This document shows positions 8,709-18,639 of a DNA stretch of 64,000 nt, one piece after another. The position numbers were made by a program, and so were the translations under genes. The stretch is from Chromatium weissei (GTDB taxonomy: Bacteria; Pseudomonadota; Gammaproteobacteria; Chromatiales; Chromatiaceae): positions 61,795 through 125,794 of the forward strand of contig NZ_NRRR01000007.1 in NCBI RefSeq assembly GCF_016583765.1, read 5' to 3'. Numbering within the stretch: the first letter of the stretch is position 1; every line of letters starts with the position of its first letter. The notes under the pieces are model-generated. The model saw nothing but the letters and a program-made list of their open reading frames with translations. It was not told the DNA's origin and ran no database searches.

Positions 8709-10118
8709 GTGAAAATCATCATCTTAGGTGCCGGTCAAGTCGGCAGTTCGGTCGCTGAAAGTCTCGTTTCTGAAGCCAATGAAATCAACGTGATCGACAC
8801 TGACACTCGTCGCCTGCGGCAATTGCAAGATCGACTTGATCTGCGCACCGTCATCGGCAATGCCGCTCTGCCCTCGGTGTTGCGGCAGGCTGGCGCAGAA
8901 GACACCGATTTACTGATTGCCGTCACACAAAGCGACCAAACCAACCTCTGTGCCTGTCGTACTGCCGACACGCTCTTCAAAATTCCCACCAAAATCGCTC
9001 GGTTACGTTCTGCCGATTACAGCAAACATTCCGAACTGCTCGATGCAAAAAACTTTGCTGTGGATTTCAGCATCTGCCCGGAACAGATCGTCACCGATTA
9101 CCTATTGAAATTGATTGAATTTCCTGAAGCATTGCAAGTGCTTGAATTTGCTGACGGCATGGTCAGTTTAGTCGCTGCTCGCGCGGTGGAAGGTGGCCCT
9201 TTAATCGGACATCCGGTCAGCGATTTACGCCGTCACATGCCGGAAATTGACGCTCGCATCGCCGCCATTTATCGCCGTGATCAGCCGATCATGCCCGACG
9301 GCAACACCCGCATTGAGGCTGGCGATGAAGTGTTTTATCTCGCTGCCACCCGCGATATTCGCCAAGTGATGACCGAGCTGCGACGGCGCGATCAACCCAC
9401 GCGGCGACTGATGATTGCTGGTGGCGGCAACATCGGCTCGCGGCTCGCCGAGGTGGCGCAGGAGCGGTATCAAGTTAAGGTGATTGAAGCAAACGAAGCG
9501 CGGGCGCGAGAACTGGGTTCCAGCCTCAATTCGGCGCTGGTGCTGTGCGGCGATGCAACGGATGAAACGCTGTTAATCTCTGAAAACATTGACGATATGG
9601 ACTTTTTTCTGGCGCTGACCAACGACGATGAAAACAACATCATGGCGGCGCTGCTGGCAAAAAATCTCGGCGCTCGGCGCGTGCTGGCGCTGATTAACCG
9701 CCGCGCTTATGCCGATTTACTGCAAGCCGACCGCATTGATATTGCGATTTCTCCGGCGCAAGTCTCCATTGGCTCGTTGCTGGCGCATGTGCGGCGCGGC
9801 GATGTCGCAGCCGTGCACAGTTTGCGACGCGGCGCAGCGGAGGCATTGGAATTCGTGGTGCACGGCGACGCCTCGACCTCGAAAGTGATCGGCCGACATA
9901 TTCACGAACTGGATTTACCGCGTGGAGCCAGCATCGGCGCGATTGTGCGCGGAGTCAGTCAAGACACGCCCGGCGCGAGTTTGCGATTAGGTCAGGTGTT
10001 AATTGCACACGGCGACACGCTAATTGAAGCGGAAGATCACGTCATTCTCTTTTTAGCGAGTAAAGATTTAGTGCCTAAAATCGAACGATATTTTCAAGTT
10101 GGACTGGCGTTTTTCTAA
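8709..10118 (+). CDS. trkA: Trk potassium uptake regulatory subunit TrkA
   Basis: Peripheral cytoplasmic NAD(H)-binding subunit gating the TrkH potassium channel. At 469 residues it has the classical duplicated layout: RCK-N (1-125, GAGQVG dinucleotide loop), RCK-C (about 140-220), a second RCK-N (from about 230, GGGNIG) and RCK-C to the end. It starts with GTG at 8709. Its stop codon overlaps the trkH ATG by one base, so the two are translationally coupled. Confidence 0.96.
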   Translation: MKIIILGAGQVGSSVAESLVSEANEINVIDTDTRRLRQLQDRLDLRTVIGNAALPSVLRQAGAEDTDLLIAVTQSDQTNLCACRTADTLFKIPTKIARLRSADYSKHSELLDAKNFAVDFSICPEQIVTDYLLKLIEFPEALQVLEFADGMVSLVAARAVEGGPLIGHPVSDLRRHMPEIDARIAAIYRRDQPIMPDGNTRIEAGDEVFYLAATRDIRQVMTELRRRDQPTRRLMIAGGGNIGSRLAEVAQERYQVKVIEANEARARELGSSLNSALVLCGDATDETLLISENIDDMDFFLALTNDDENNIMAALLAKNLGARRVLALINRRAYADLLQADRIDIAISPAQVSIGSLLAHVRRGDVAAVHSLRRGAAEALEFVVHGDASTSKVIGRHIHELDLPRGASIGAIVRGVSQDTPGASLRLGQVLIAHGDTLIEAEDHVILFLASKDLVPKIERYFQVGLAFF

Positions 10119-11572
10119 TGCGCGCCCTTCTCTCCGTTGCCAACGTTCTGGGTTATTTATTGCTGGTATCCAGCGTGGTGTATTTATTACCAATCACCTG
10201 CGCACTCATTTATCAGGACGGCACACTATTAACTTTTTTCATTAGTTTATTTGTCTGTCTTGCCGTCGGTGGAGCACTGACATTTGCCACACAGCGTTAT
10301 CGCATGGAACTAAAAGCCCGCGATGGGTTTATTTTAGTCACGCTCTCTTGGCTATTGATTTCAGCAATTGCGACAGTGCCATTGATATTGCATGAACATC
10401 TCTCATTTACTGACGCTTTTTTTGAAATGATGTCAGGGCTAACGACAACCGGCGCAACTGTAATGGTGGGTTTAGACACACTGGCTCCATCAATTAACTT
10501 GTGGCGGCACGCAATTAACTGGCTGGGTGGAATGGGAATCATCGTTTTAGCGGTGGCAATTTTACCCATGCTCGGTGTCGGCGGAATGCAATTATTTCGC
10601 GCCGAAGTGCCCGGACCAATTAAAGATGCCAAACTCACCGCACGCATTGCAGACACCGCTGCCGTATTATGGGTCATTTATTTAGTTTTAACGCTGGCAT
10701 GTATTGTGAGTTTATGGCTGGTCGGTATGACGTGGTTTGATGCAATTTGTCATGCTTTTGCCGCATTAAGTTTAGGTGGTTTTTCTACTCACGATGCCAG
10801 CGTTGGTGCCTTTAATTCACCGGCAATTGAATTGGTGTTAATTCTATTTATGGTGTTAGCCGCACTTAATTTTGCCACCCATTTTGCAGTGTGGCGCGAG
10901 CGCAGTTTGAAAGCCTATTGGCACGACACCGAAGCGCGAGGTGTGTTAACCGTTTTATTATTAAGTAGTTTCGGTTGCGCAATCTATTTATGGTTTAACG
11001 ACATTTACGCCAGCTTTTGGACAGCACTCCGCTTTGTCAGTTTTAATCTCGTGTCCATTGCTACTGACTGCGGTTTTGCCAGCACTGATTATGCGCTCTG
11101 GCCGATTTTTGTTCCGTATTGGATGTTACTTTTATCGGCCATTACCGCCAGTTCCGGCTCCACTGGTGGCGGTATTAAAATGATTCGTACTTTAATTCTA
11201 GTGCGACAAAGTGGACGAGAATTGACGCGGTTATTGCATCCATCAATGGCAGCCTCGGTCACGGTTGGCGGAACACCAGTGCCGAATAGCGTTGTCGTAG
11301 CAATTCTTGGTTTTATCTTTCTCTATTTTATGAGCATTGTCGCCATGACTTTTTTGCTCATTTTTGGCGGATTAGATTTTATTTCCGCTTTCACCGCAGT
11401 CATTGCCTGTATTAACAATGCCGGACCCGGATTAGGTCAAGTTGGCCCTGCCACGAATTACGGCAGCTTGACGGATTTTGAGACTTGGGTTTTGAGTATC
11501 ACGATGTTATTAGGGCGACTTGAAATCTTTTCTCTGCTCATTTTATTTACGCCGATGTTTTGGCGAAAATAA
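10118..11572 (+). CDS. trkH: Trk potassium transporter membrane subunit TrkH
   Basis: Potassium-translocating membrane protein of 484 residues with the multiple hydrophobic segments and four pore-loop repeats of the family. Selectivity-filter regions are visible as TTTGATVMVG, SLGGFSTHD, a degenerate ATDCGFAS and NNAGPGLG; SSGSTGGGIKMIRT follows the third loop. It partners TrkA encoded immediately upstream (1-bp overlap). The length and spacing are normal, with no sign of damage. Confidence 0.96.
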   Translation: MRALLSVANVLGYLLLVSSVVYLLPITCALIYQDGTLLTFFISLFVCLAVGGALTFATQRYRMELKARDGFILVTLSWLLISAIATVPLILHEHLSFTDAFFEMMSGLTTTGATVMVGLDTLAPSINLWRHAINWLGGMGIIVLAVAILPMLGVGGMQLFRAEVPGPIKDAKLTARIADTAAVLWVIYLVLTLACIVSLWLVGMTWFDAICHAFAALSLGGFSTHDASVGAFNSPAIELVLILFMVLAALNFATHFAVWRERSLKAYWHDTEARGVLTVLLLSSFGCAIYLWFNDIYASFWTALRFVSFNLVSIATDCGFASTDYALWPIFVPYWMLLLSAITASSGSTGGGIKMIRTLILVRQSGRELTRLLHPSMAASVTVGGTPVPNSVVVAILGFIFLYFMSIVAMTFLLIFGGLDFISAFTAVIACINNAGPGLGQVGPATNYGSLTDFETWVLSITMLLGRLEIFSLLILFTPMFWRK

Positions 11573-11597
11573 ATCAGCTTTCATCGCAATTCACACC

Positions 11598-12647
11598 ATG
11601 CCCACAATTCTTTTAATTCGTCTCAGCGCGATTGGCGACATCGTATTTGCTTCACCATTCATTGCCGCTTTGCGCCGTGCGCATCCGAATGCGCGAATTG
11701 TGTGGTTGGTGCAAGCTGAATATCGTGCGCTACTCGATCATCATCCCGATTTGAATGAGGTCATTGCCTGTCCGCTGCGTCATTGGCGACAATTATGGCG
11801 CGAGCGACGTTTAATTGAATTGCTGCGCGGCATTCGCGCATTGCACATCACATTGAAAAGTTACCAAATTGATTTAGCAATTGATCTTCAGGGTTTATTA
11901 AAAAGCGGTTTACTCACTTGGCTTTCCGGTGCGCGTGAACGCATTGGATTGGGATCACGCGAAGGCAGTCAATGGCTGATGACGCGCACCGTGCCACGCG
12001 GCGGCAATTCGCGTCGCATCGGTTCGGAATATCGCTATCTCGCTGAAACGCTGCATTTGCCGACCGACGACTGGGCAATGGCGGTGTATTACAGCGCGAC
12101 CGAGGCGGCGTTTATTGCCGACATGCTGCTGGAAAAGAATCTGCTTCACGGTTACGCGGTGCTGTGTCCGTTCACGACGCGTCCGCAAAAACACTGGTTT
12201 GAAGACCGCTGGTTAACGGTGGCAGCGCGGCTACACGCGGAATTGGGTTTAACGCCGATTCTGCTCGGTGGAACGGCGGAGCGCAGTGCCGCAACGCGAA
12301 TGACTGCTGCAAGTAACGGCCAACTGGTTAATTTGGTTGGTAAAACGAGTTTGACTGAAGCTGCTGCACTGATTGATCGCGCCGCGCTGGTGATCGCAGT
12401 GGACACCGGATTGGGACACATCGGCATTGCCCTGAACACGCCGAGTCTGCTGCTGTTCGGCTCCACGCGTCCGTATCTCGACACCGAACGCGCCAGCGCG
12501 CAGGTGCTCTATCACGCGCTGCCCTGCTCGCCGTGCAAACGCCATCCGACCTGCGACGGCAATTTCGATTGTCTGCGCCAGATCAGCGTGAATGCCGTGA
12601 TGAATGCAGCGAAACAGTTGATTCAAAATGAAAATTCTTCACGTTGA
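11598..12647 (+). CDS. glycosyltransferase family 9, heptosyltransferase I-like
   Basis: A 349-residue GT9 enzyme, most similar in layout to WaaC, which adds the first heptose to Kdo of lipid A core on the cytoplasmic side of the inner membrane. The N-terminus LLIRLSAIGDIVFASP is the family start, AIDLQGLLKSGLL matches the WaaC acceptor region and VDTGLGHIGIAL the donor-binding region. I placed the start at ATG 11598; the frame extends upstream into trkH but the family N-terminus begins here. Its 3' end overlaps the next glycosyltransferase by 20 bp. The acceptor specificity is inferred. Confidence 0.85.
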   Translation: MPTILLIRLSAIGDIVFASPFIAALRRAHPNARIVWLVQAEYRALLDHHPDLNEVIACPLRHWRQLWRERRLIELLRGIRALHITLKSYQIDLAIDLQGLLKSGLLTWLSGARERIGLGSREGSQWLMTRTVPRGGNSRRIGSEYRYLAETLHLPTDDWAMAVYYSATEAAFIADMLLEKNLLHGYAVLCPFTTRPQKHWFEDRWLTVAARLHAELGLTPILLGGTAERSAATRMTAASNGQLVNLVGKTSLTEAAALIDRAALVIAVDTGLGHIGIALNTPSLLLFGSTRPYLDTERASAQVLYHALPCSPCKRHPTCDGNFDCLRQISVNAVMNAAKQLIQNENSSR

Positions 12648-13707
12648 AGCGGGTCGCCATCTGTACGGCGGCGCGTTGCAAGTGCTGTATTTGCTGCGTG
12701 GACTTGCCGCCCACGGTCATCACAATTTACTGGTGTGTCCACGCGGCAGCGCCTTGGCCGCCGCAGCAGCGCCATTTGCCGAGGTGCACCCGCTGACGCT
12801 GCATGGCGACGTGGATGTGCTGATGATTGGAAAATTATGGCGGTTGATTCGCGCCACCCAGCCGGAATTGGTGCATTTGCACAGTCGGCGCGGCGCGGAT
12901 GTGTTTGGCGGAATGGCAGCGCGGCTGGCGGGCGTGCCGGTGATTCACACACGGCGCGTCGATAATGCCGAACCGCGCTGGCGCGTGGCATTGAAATATC
13001 GGCTGCATGACCGCGTGATCGCCATTTCCGCAGGCATTGCTAACGTGCTGATTGATGAAGGTTTATCGCCGAAGAAACTGCGGATGGTGCGCAGTGCCGT
13101 CGATTGGCAGCGTTACGCGCCAGCCGTTGATCGCACCGTCATTCGCGCTCGGTTGAAAGTGCCGACTGATGCGCTGCTCGTTGGCGTGATTGCGCAATTG
13201 ATTCCGCGCAAAGGCCATCGGTTTTTACTCGCCGCACTGCCGGAATTGCTCGCGGCGCATTCCAATTTGCAAGTGCGATTTTTTGGACAGGGCGCGCTGG
13301 CAAAGGAATTACAGCGCCAAATCGACGCGGCCGAATTGAACCAATGCGTTCAGCTTGCAGGCTTTCGTGATGATTTAGCGGAGATTTTGCCGGCGCTGGA
13401 TTTGGTGGTGCATCCGGTGTTGATGGAAGGATTGGGCGTGTCGTTGCTGCAAGCGGCCAGTGCCGGAGTGCCGATTGTTGCCAGCCGCGTCGGTGGCATT
13501 CCCGAAGCCGTGCGCGATGGCGAAAACGGCATTCTCGTGCCACCCGGCGAGGTCGATGCGTTGCGTGAGGCGATTCTGGCGTTATTGGCGAATTCCGCCC
13601 TGCGCCAGCAATTCGGTGTCAACGGACAAGCGTTAATGGCGCGTGAGTTTTCCATTGACGCGATGGTGGAAGGCAATTTAGCGGTTTATCGAGAATTGAT
13701 AACGTAA
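12628..13707 (+). CDS. glycosyltransferase family 4 (GT-B fold)
   Basis: A 359-residue retaining GT-B glycosyltransferase. The N-terminal MKILHVEAGRHLYGG with a glycine-rich acceptor loop and the C-terminal E-x7-E donor motif region (HPVLMEGLGVSLLQAASAG, then GGIPEAVRDGENGILV) are typical of GT4. It overlaps the heptosyltransferase-like gene by 20 bp and its stop overlaps the ribD ATG by one base, so the three are read from one message. It probably acts in lipopolysaccharide core or other surface-glycan assembly; donor sugar and acceptor cannot be read from sequence. Confidence 0.85.
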   Translation: MKILHVEAGRHLYGGALQVLYLLRGLAAHGHHNLLVCPRGSALAAAAAPFAEVHPLTLHGDVDVLMIGKLWRLIRATQPELVHLHSRRGADVFGGMAARLAGVPVIHTRRVDNAEPRWRVALKYRLHDRVIAISAGIANVLIDEGLSPKKLRMVRSAVDWQRYAPAVDRTVIRARLKVPTDALLVGVIAQLIPRKGHRFLLAALPELLAAHSNLQVRFFGQGALAKELQRQIDAAELNQCVQLAGFRDDLAEILPALDLVVHPVLMEGLGVSLLQAASAGVPIVASRVGGIPEAVRDGENGILVPPGEVDALREAILALLANSALRQQFGVNGQALMAREFSIDAMVEGNLAVYRELIT

Positions 13708-14849
13708 TGATTCAAAACACAAATTCAGATTACGCGCTGATGGCACGGGCACTGCGATTGGCGAAACGCGGACGCTACACCACCGATCCCAATCCCCGCG
13801 TGGGCTGCGTGCTGGCGCTCGGTGAACGCATCGTCGGTGAAGGCTGGCATCAACGCGCCGGTGAACCTCACGCCGAGCGGCTGGCGCTGGCACAAGCCGG
13901 TGAAGCGGCGCGTGGCGCAACGGCTTACGTCACACTGGAACCCTGTTGTCATCACGGACGCACTTCGCCGTGCACCGAGGCGTTGATTGCGGCGGGCGTG
14001 GCGCGAGTGGTGTGCGCGATGACCGATCCGAATCCGCTGGTCGCCGGTCAGGGTTTTGCGCAGTTGCAGCAGGCGGGAATTGCGGTGAAGAGCGGCGTTT
14101 TGGAAACCGAGGCGCGGGCATTAAATTCCGGTTTTATTAAACGGATGGAGCGAAGTTTGCCGCTGGTGCGCTGCAAATTGGCGGCGAGTCTGGACGGACG
14201 CACGGCGCTGGCGAACGGCGAAAGTCAATGGATCAGTTCGGAAGCATCGCGGCGCGATGTGCAGCGATTGCGTGCGGAAAGTTCGGCAATTATGACCGGC
14301 ATCGGCACGATTTTAGCGGACGATCCCAGCCTGAATGTGCGTCTGACTGCGACCGAATTGTCGAGCTCGGCGACGAATGCGCCGGTGCGCCAGCCGCTGC
14401 GCGTGGTGGTCGATAGTCACTGGCGCTTGCCGCTGAATGCGCGGTTATTACGGCTGCCCGGCGAGACGCTTGTGGTTGGCGTGGCGGATGCGCCCAAACG
14501 GATCGCCGCGCTACAAGCGGCTGGTGCGCAGATTTTTCATTGCACGGCGCAAAACGGACGCGTGAATTTGCTGGCGCTATTGCACGAGCTGGCGCGGCGC
14601 GAAATCAATGAAGTGTTATTAGAAACCGGCGCGACCCTATCTGGAGCGATGCTGGCTGCCGAATTGATTGATGAATTGGTGCTGTATCTAGCGCCGCATA
14701 TCATGGGCGATATGGCGTTGGGTTTATTTCAATTGCCGCCGTTAACTGCGATGAATAAACGCATTGCATTAGACTTGATTGAAGTCCGACGCATTGGTGC
14801 AGATATACGAATTCGAGCGCGTCCACAAATCGGAGTTAATGAAAAATAA
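13707..14849 (+). CDS. ribD: riboflavin biosynthesis deaminase/reductase RibD
   Basis: Bifunctional enzyme for the second and third steps of riboflavin synthesis: deamination of the pyrimidine product of GTP cyclohydrolase II, then NADPH reduction of the ribose. The 380 residues comprise a zinc deaminase domain (1-145; H55-A-E57 and C80/C89 in PCCHHGRTSPC) and a reductase domain (about 150-375). The other rib genes are not adjacent; instead ribD is translationally coupled to a GT4 gene. No FMN riboswitch can be placed upstream because of the 1-bp overlap. Confidence 0.95.
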   Translation: MIQNTNSDYALMARALRLAKRGRYTTDPNPRVGCVLALGERIVGEGWHQRAGEPHAERLALAQAGEAARGATAYVTLEPCCHHGRTSPCTEALIAAGVARVVCAMTDPNPLVAGQGFAQLQQAGIAVKSGVLETEARALNSGFIKRMERSLPLVRCKLAASLDGRTALANGESQWISSEASRRDVQRLRAESSAIMTGIGTILADDPSLNVRLTATELSSSATNAPVRQPLRVVVDSHWRLPLNARLLRLPGETLVVGVADAPKRIAALQAAGAQIFHCTAQNGRVNLLALLHELARREINEVLLETGATLSGAMLAAELIDELVLYLAPHIMGDMALGLFQLPPLTAMNKRIALDLIEVRRIGADIRIRARPQIGVNEK

Positions 14850-14851
14850 AG

Positions 14852-15832
14852 GTACGCAACATGACTGAATTAAGCAGTTTATACGATACAGATTACAGCG
14901 CATGGACACTGCAAACCGCTGAATTATTACGCGCCGGACGGTTTTCTGAGTTGGATATGGAACATTTATTAACTGAATTAAGTGATATGAGTAAAAGTGA
15001 CCGCGATGAATTAGAAAGTCGATTACTCATTTTGATCTCTCATTTATTGAAATGGGAATATCAATATCAAACATTGACTGAACAGTGGCGCGAATTTGAT
15101 GGGCGCAGTTGGCAGCGTACCATTATTGAACAGCGCAAGCGTTTAGCACTGCGTTTACGCAAATCGCCGAGTTTGAAAGCAATTGTTAACGAAGTCATTA
15201 CCGAAGCTTATCCCGATGCAGTGGATTTAGCGCAGAAAGAAACGCGATTACCGATCAGCACATTTCCAAGCATTTGCCCGTACGATTTAACACAATTGTT
15301 GGATGATGATTATTATCCCGTTCGTGAAAAAGGTACGCAACATGACTGAATTAAGCAATTTATACGATACAGATTACAGTGCATGGACACTGCAAACCGC
15401 TGAATTATTACGCGCTGGACGGTTTTCTGAGTTGGATATGGAACATTTATTAACTGAATTAAGTGATATGAGTAAAAGCGACCGACGTGAATTATACAAC
15501 CGGCTTTTAATTTTAATCGCGTATTTATTAAAATGGGAATATCAATATCATCTGCTGCATGATCGATGGCAAGAATTTAAAGGTGATAGTTGGCAGCGTA
15601 CCATTATTGAACAACGCAAACAAATTACCGTATTGTTGCGCCACGCGCCGAGTTTGAAAGCAATTGTTAACGAAGTCATTGCCGAATCTTATCCCGATGC
15701 AGTGGATTTAGCGCAGAAAGAAACGCGATTACCGATCACCACATTTCCAAGCATTTGCCCGTACGATTTAACACAATTGTTGGATGATGATTATCATCCT
15801 GTTCGTGAAAAAGGTATGCAGTCAGTTGCAAC
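14852..15832 (+). repeat. tandem direct duplication of the DUF29 gene
   Basis: Two direct repeat units with a 481-bp period, each beginning at GGTACGCAACATGACTGAAT. The arms are close to identical and the centre is diverged. Confidence 0.85.
14861..15349 (+). CDS. DUF29 family protein, copy 1
   Basis: A 162-residue member of the DUF29 family (helical protein of unknown function, often in many copies in cyanobacteria and sulfur-oxidising gammaproteobacteria). Family signatures are YDTDYSAWTLQTAELLRAG at the N-terminus, LLTELSDMSKSDR, and the C-terminal SICPYDLTQLLDDDY. It starts with ATG at 14861 and ends inside the start region of a second copy (8-bp overlap). Copies 1 and 2 are nearly identical at both ends but differ in the middle (about residues 48-105). 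Confidence 0.85.
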   Translation: MTELSSLYDTDYSAWTLQTAELLRAGRFSELDMEHLLTELSDMSKSDRDELESRLLILISHLLKWEYQYQTLTEQWREFDGRSWQRTIIEQRKRLALRLRKSPSLKAIVNEVITEAYPDAVDLAQKETRLPISTFPSICPYDLTQLLDDDYYPVREKGTQHD

Positions 15833-15839
15833 CGAATAG
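15342..15839 (+). CDS. DUF29 family protein, copy 2
   Basis: A 165-residue tandem paralogue of the preceding gene, offset by 481 bp. The duplicated unit includes the upstream AAAGGTACGCAAC, so both copies use the same translation-start context. The N-terminal 47 and C-terminal about 50 residues are almost the same as in copy 1, while the central helices differ. The start at 15342 is set by alignment with copy 1. Function is unknown; tandem DUF29 genes are common, and homologous recombination between them is plausible. Confidence 0.83.
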   Translation: MTELSNLYDTDYSAWTLQTAELLRAGRFSELDMEHLLTELSDMSKSDRRELYNRLLILIAYLLKWEYQYHLLHDRWQEFKGDSWQRTIIEQRKQITVLLRHAPSLKAIVNEVIAESYPDAVDLAQKETRLPITTFPSICPYDLTQLLDDDYHPVREKGMQSVATE

Positions 15840-15978
15840 TCAATACACAAAGTTTGAAAAGCAGTCGCAGTAGTGCGAAATAACAAGGATTCATTACGCG
15901 AATTCGCGTACACTCAAAAACGCATGGATCATCGCCATGCAGTTGATCTTCAACCAAAACAAAAGAGAAATCAAAAAC

Positions 15979-16167
15979 ATGAATATGCCTAAAAACGTTG
16001 GCGAAACAGATCGGAATGTGCGTTACGCAGCAGGCGCTGCGGTGATTTTGTTCGGATTAGTGACGCACAGTTGGTTGGGTTTGGTTGGTCTGGTGTTGAT
16101 TGGTACTGCGTATTTGCAAAGCTGCCCAGCGTATACGTTGGTGAACATTGATACCAATAAAAAGTAA
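15979..16167 (+). CDS. small DUF2892 inner-membrane protein
   Basis: A 62-residue protein with the DUF2892 pattern: an NVGETDRNVRYAAG lead, two membrane helices (about 17-32 and 34-48), and SCPAYTLVNIDT after the second helix, as in the membrane domain that follows rhodanese in YgaP. I chose ATG 15979 (MNMPKNVG) as the family start. It is followed by a strong terminator. Function is unknown. Confidence 0.75.
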   Translation: MNMPKNVGETDRNVRYAAGAAVILFGLVTHSWLGLVGLVLIGTAYLQSCPAYTLVNIDTNKK

Positions 16168-16190
16168 AACATTTCTTCTTTAGAAATGAC

Positions 16191-16218
16191 AAAACGCCGC
16201 GTTTATGCGGCGTTTTTT
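16191..16218 (+). terminator. intrinsic terminator after DUF2892 gene
   Basis: Stem AAAACGCCGC (16191-16200) with GCGGCGTTTT, 6-nt loop, T-run to 16218. Also usable from the minus strand for the convergent YqhA-like gene. Confidence 0.88.
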
Positions 16219-16232
16219 ATGGCTAAAAATCG

Positions 16233-16772
16233 TTATTTATCGTGATGAATTTTAACCTCGTGTTCACTGGAAGGTCGATGCGATGCAAAGGCAATGCGAT
16301 CTAAAAAACCCATGAGCAGCGCGGATACAACAAAGGTTAAATGAATAATGACATACCACATGAGTTTGTCATTTGGAACCTGTGGAACATTTACGAATTC
16401 TTGCAATAAATGAATTGAAGAAATCGCAACAATTGATGCAGCAACCTTGAGTTTCAGCGTTCCAGAATCAAGTTTGCCGAGCCAATCTAATTGATCATCA
16501 CCTTCACGCACATCAATCCGCGATACGAAATTTTCATAGCCTGAAAACATCACCATCACGACTAAACTGGCGACCAGTGAAAGATCAATCAGTGCCAGCA
16601 CAACCAATACCATATCCGATTCACCAATCTCTAAAATATGGCTGAATAAATGATAAATCTCTTGAAAAAAACGGAAAGCTAATGCGATTAGCGTTAATGA
16701 CAATCCGAGATAAATCGGTGCAAGCAGCCAGCGGCTGGCGTAAAGCAAGCGTTCAATGATTTGTTCTAACAC
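16233..16772 (-). CDS. YqhA/UPF0114 family inner-membrane protein
   Basis: A 179-residue membrane protein with four hydrophobic segments (about 12-33, 54-78, 105-125, 137-158). The opening [23 protein letters not shown] segment (here [20 protein letters not shown]) and [11 protein letters not shown] are hallmarks of the family. The function is unknown. It is convergent with the DUF2892 gene and shares its terminator. It is divergent from the octaheme cytochrome operon, with 229 bp between that holds promoters for both sides; I see no clear operator there. Confidence 0.85.
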   Translation of the reverse strand: MLEQIIERLLYASRWLLAPIYLGLSLTLIALAFRFFQEIYHLFSHILEIGESDMVLVVLALIDLSLVASLVVMVMFSGYENFVSRIDVREGDDQLDWLGKLDSGTLKLKVAASIVAISSIHLLQEFVNVPQVPNDKLMWYVIIHLTFVVSALLMGFLDRIAFASHRPSSEHEVKIHHDK

Positions 16773-17001
16773 ACAAGTTCTCCAAATAAGAAGGTTCGGT
16801 TTAATTCTCGAATAGCGTAAGTGTCCGAATCACGATCAATCACGTCAAGCGTCTGCATTTTGCCGATTCATCGTTACGCTTGCCGCAAATCATGGAAATT
16901 GTCATTGATTCCTTGCAGGATGACACGGCGTTGAATGCGTCATTGGCGAGCGCAAATGCGTTGATCGCCCTAATTTTTTGATTTCAATTGGAGCGTGTTT
17001 T

Positions 17002-18639
17002 ATGCGATCTACCATCGGAATCCTCCTGGCATTGCTGGGATTATTCGCAGTCACTTCAACTCAGGCGACGGATAATTGGCCAACACCTCCGGCAACAGTG
17101 GTGCCCGTTTCGTCGCAAATTTCTGGACCGCTCACTGGCGGAACCGCAGATCACAGTAAATTAGAGGTATTAAAAAAACCCTTTGCTTCAGGGCCGGAAG
17201 TGACTAAAGCCTGTCTCAGTTGTCATACTGAAACGGGCAAGCATTTTATGAAAAACATTCATTGGACATGGGAATGGCGCAATCCAGAAACGAATCAACT
17301 TCTGGGTAAGAAACATTTGATTAATAACTTCTGCACCAATTCTCGTGGTAATGAAGGTATGTGCGCTCAGTGTCACGCTGGTTACGGTTGGAAAGACGAA
17401 AACTTTGACTTCAATAATGAAAATAACATTGATTGTTTAGTCTGCCATGAAACAACTGGAACCTATTATAAAACACCGAATAGTGCTGGCAGTCCAGCCT
17501 GTTCAGTGATGTTTGAAGGTAAACCACCAATTGATTTTTCATTAGTTGCGCAAAGCGTTAATTTGCCGCAACGTGCCAATTGCGGAGCCTGTCATTTCAA
17601 TGGCGGTGGCGGCGATAATGTTAAACATGGTGATCTTTCTTCTGCATTAAAAAATCCAACGCGCCAACTTGATGTACATATGGGTGTGGATGGTTTGAAT
17701 TTTGCCTGTACTGCTTGCCACGTCACTAAACAACATGTTTGGGCTGGAAGTCGTTATCAATTAGAGGCTAAGGATCATGACGGCGTAGGTAAACCCGGAC
17801 AGCGCCGCGATGTCGCAACCTGTGAATCTTGTCACGGCCTTGAACCACATCCTGTTGATTCTCTTGCCGCTTTCAAACGCAACGATCACATTTCCAGTAT
17901 TGCTTGTCAGACCTGCCATATTCCCGAATTTGCGCGTGGTGGAGTTGCAACCATGACCGAATGGGATTGGCGCACTGCGGGTAAAACACGGAATGGCGAA
18001 GGCTATCACGAACACGGTTATACCCAAGGTAATGGTGAACATCGCTATACCTATAAATCAATTAAAGGCACCTTTACTTATGGTGAAAATTTAGTGCCTT
18101 TATATCGCTGGTTTAATGGGCAAATGAATTACACCACGATTGATACCAAGTTTGATGTTACTAAACCAGTGGCAATTAACGATTTCGTCGGCTCGCGTGA
18201 CGATGGTCGTTCGCGTATTTGGCCATTTAAACAAATGCGTACTTGGATGCCAGCCGATCTTGGAAATGGAACGCTGGTTTATAATCATTTGTGGGGTGAA
18301 GATAGCGATTCATATTGGGGGAATTACGATATGGGAAAAGCCATTGCACATGGCATGAAAGAATTCGGTTTACCTTATTCTGGTCAATTCGGTTTTGTTG
18401 AAACGCTATCGTATTGGCCAATCACGCACATGGTCACACCTAAAGAAAACGCTTTAACCTGCGAAAACTGCCACGCGAAAGATGGACGCTTAAATGGCGT
18501 AGAAGGTCTTTATTTGCCCGGGCGTGATAACAATTACTGGGTCGATTTAATTGGTGTGATTGCGGTACTTGGCACCTTATTCGCAATTATCGGTCACGCT
18601 TTAATTCGCATTTTCTCATCGAAGGGAGCACCACACTGA
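17002..18639 (+). CDS. octaheme c-type cytochrome, tetrathionate reductase (OTR) family
   Basis: A 545-residue periplasmic multiheme cytochrome. Eight CxxCH heme sites are visible: CLSCH, CAQCH, CLVCH, CGACH, CTACH, CESCH, CQTCH and CENCH. It has an N-terminal signal peptide (about 24 residues, cut near TQA) and a C-terminal membrane anchor (about 518-540). The family includes Shewanella octaheme tetrathionate reductase, which reduces tetrathionate and also nitrite or hydroxylamine in vitro. The physiological substrate here is not known. The ATG at 17002 follows GGAG. Its stop overlaps the ATG of a cytochrome b gene, which likely supplies electrons from quinol. Confidence 0.93.
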   Translation: MRSTIGILLALLGLFAVTSTQATDNWPTPPATVVPVSSQISGPLTGGTADHSKLEVLKKPFASGPEVTKACLSCHTETGKHFMKNIHWTWEWRNPETNQLLGKKHLINNFCTNSRGNEGMCAQCHAGYGWKDENFDFNNENNIDCLVCHETTGTYYKTPNSAGSPACSVMFEGKPPIDFSLVAQSVNLPQRANCGACHFNGGGGDNVKHGDLSSALKNPTRQLDVHMGVDGLNFACTACHVTKQHVWAGSRYQLEAKDHDGVGKPGQRRDVATCESCHGLEPHPVDSLAAFKRNDHISSIACQTCHIPEFARGGVATMTEWDWRTAGKTRNGEGYHEHGYTQGNGEHRYTYKSIKGTFTYGENLVPLYRWFNGQMNYTTIDTKFDVTKPVAINDFVGSRDDGRSRIWPFKQMRTWMPADLGNGTLVYNHLWGEDSDSYWGNYDMGKAIAHGMKEFGLPYSGQFGFVETLSYWPITHMVTPKENALTCENCHAKDGRLNGVEGLYLPGRDNNYWVDLIGVIAVLGTLFAIIGHALIRIFSSKGAPH

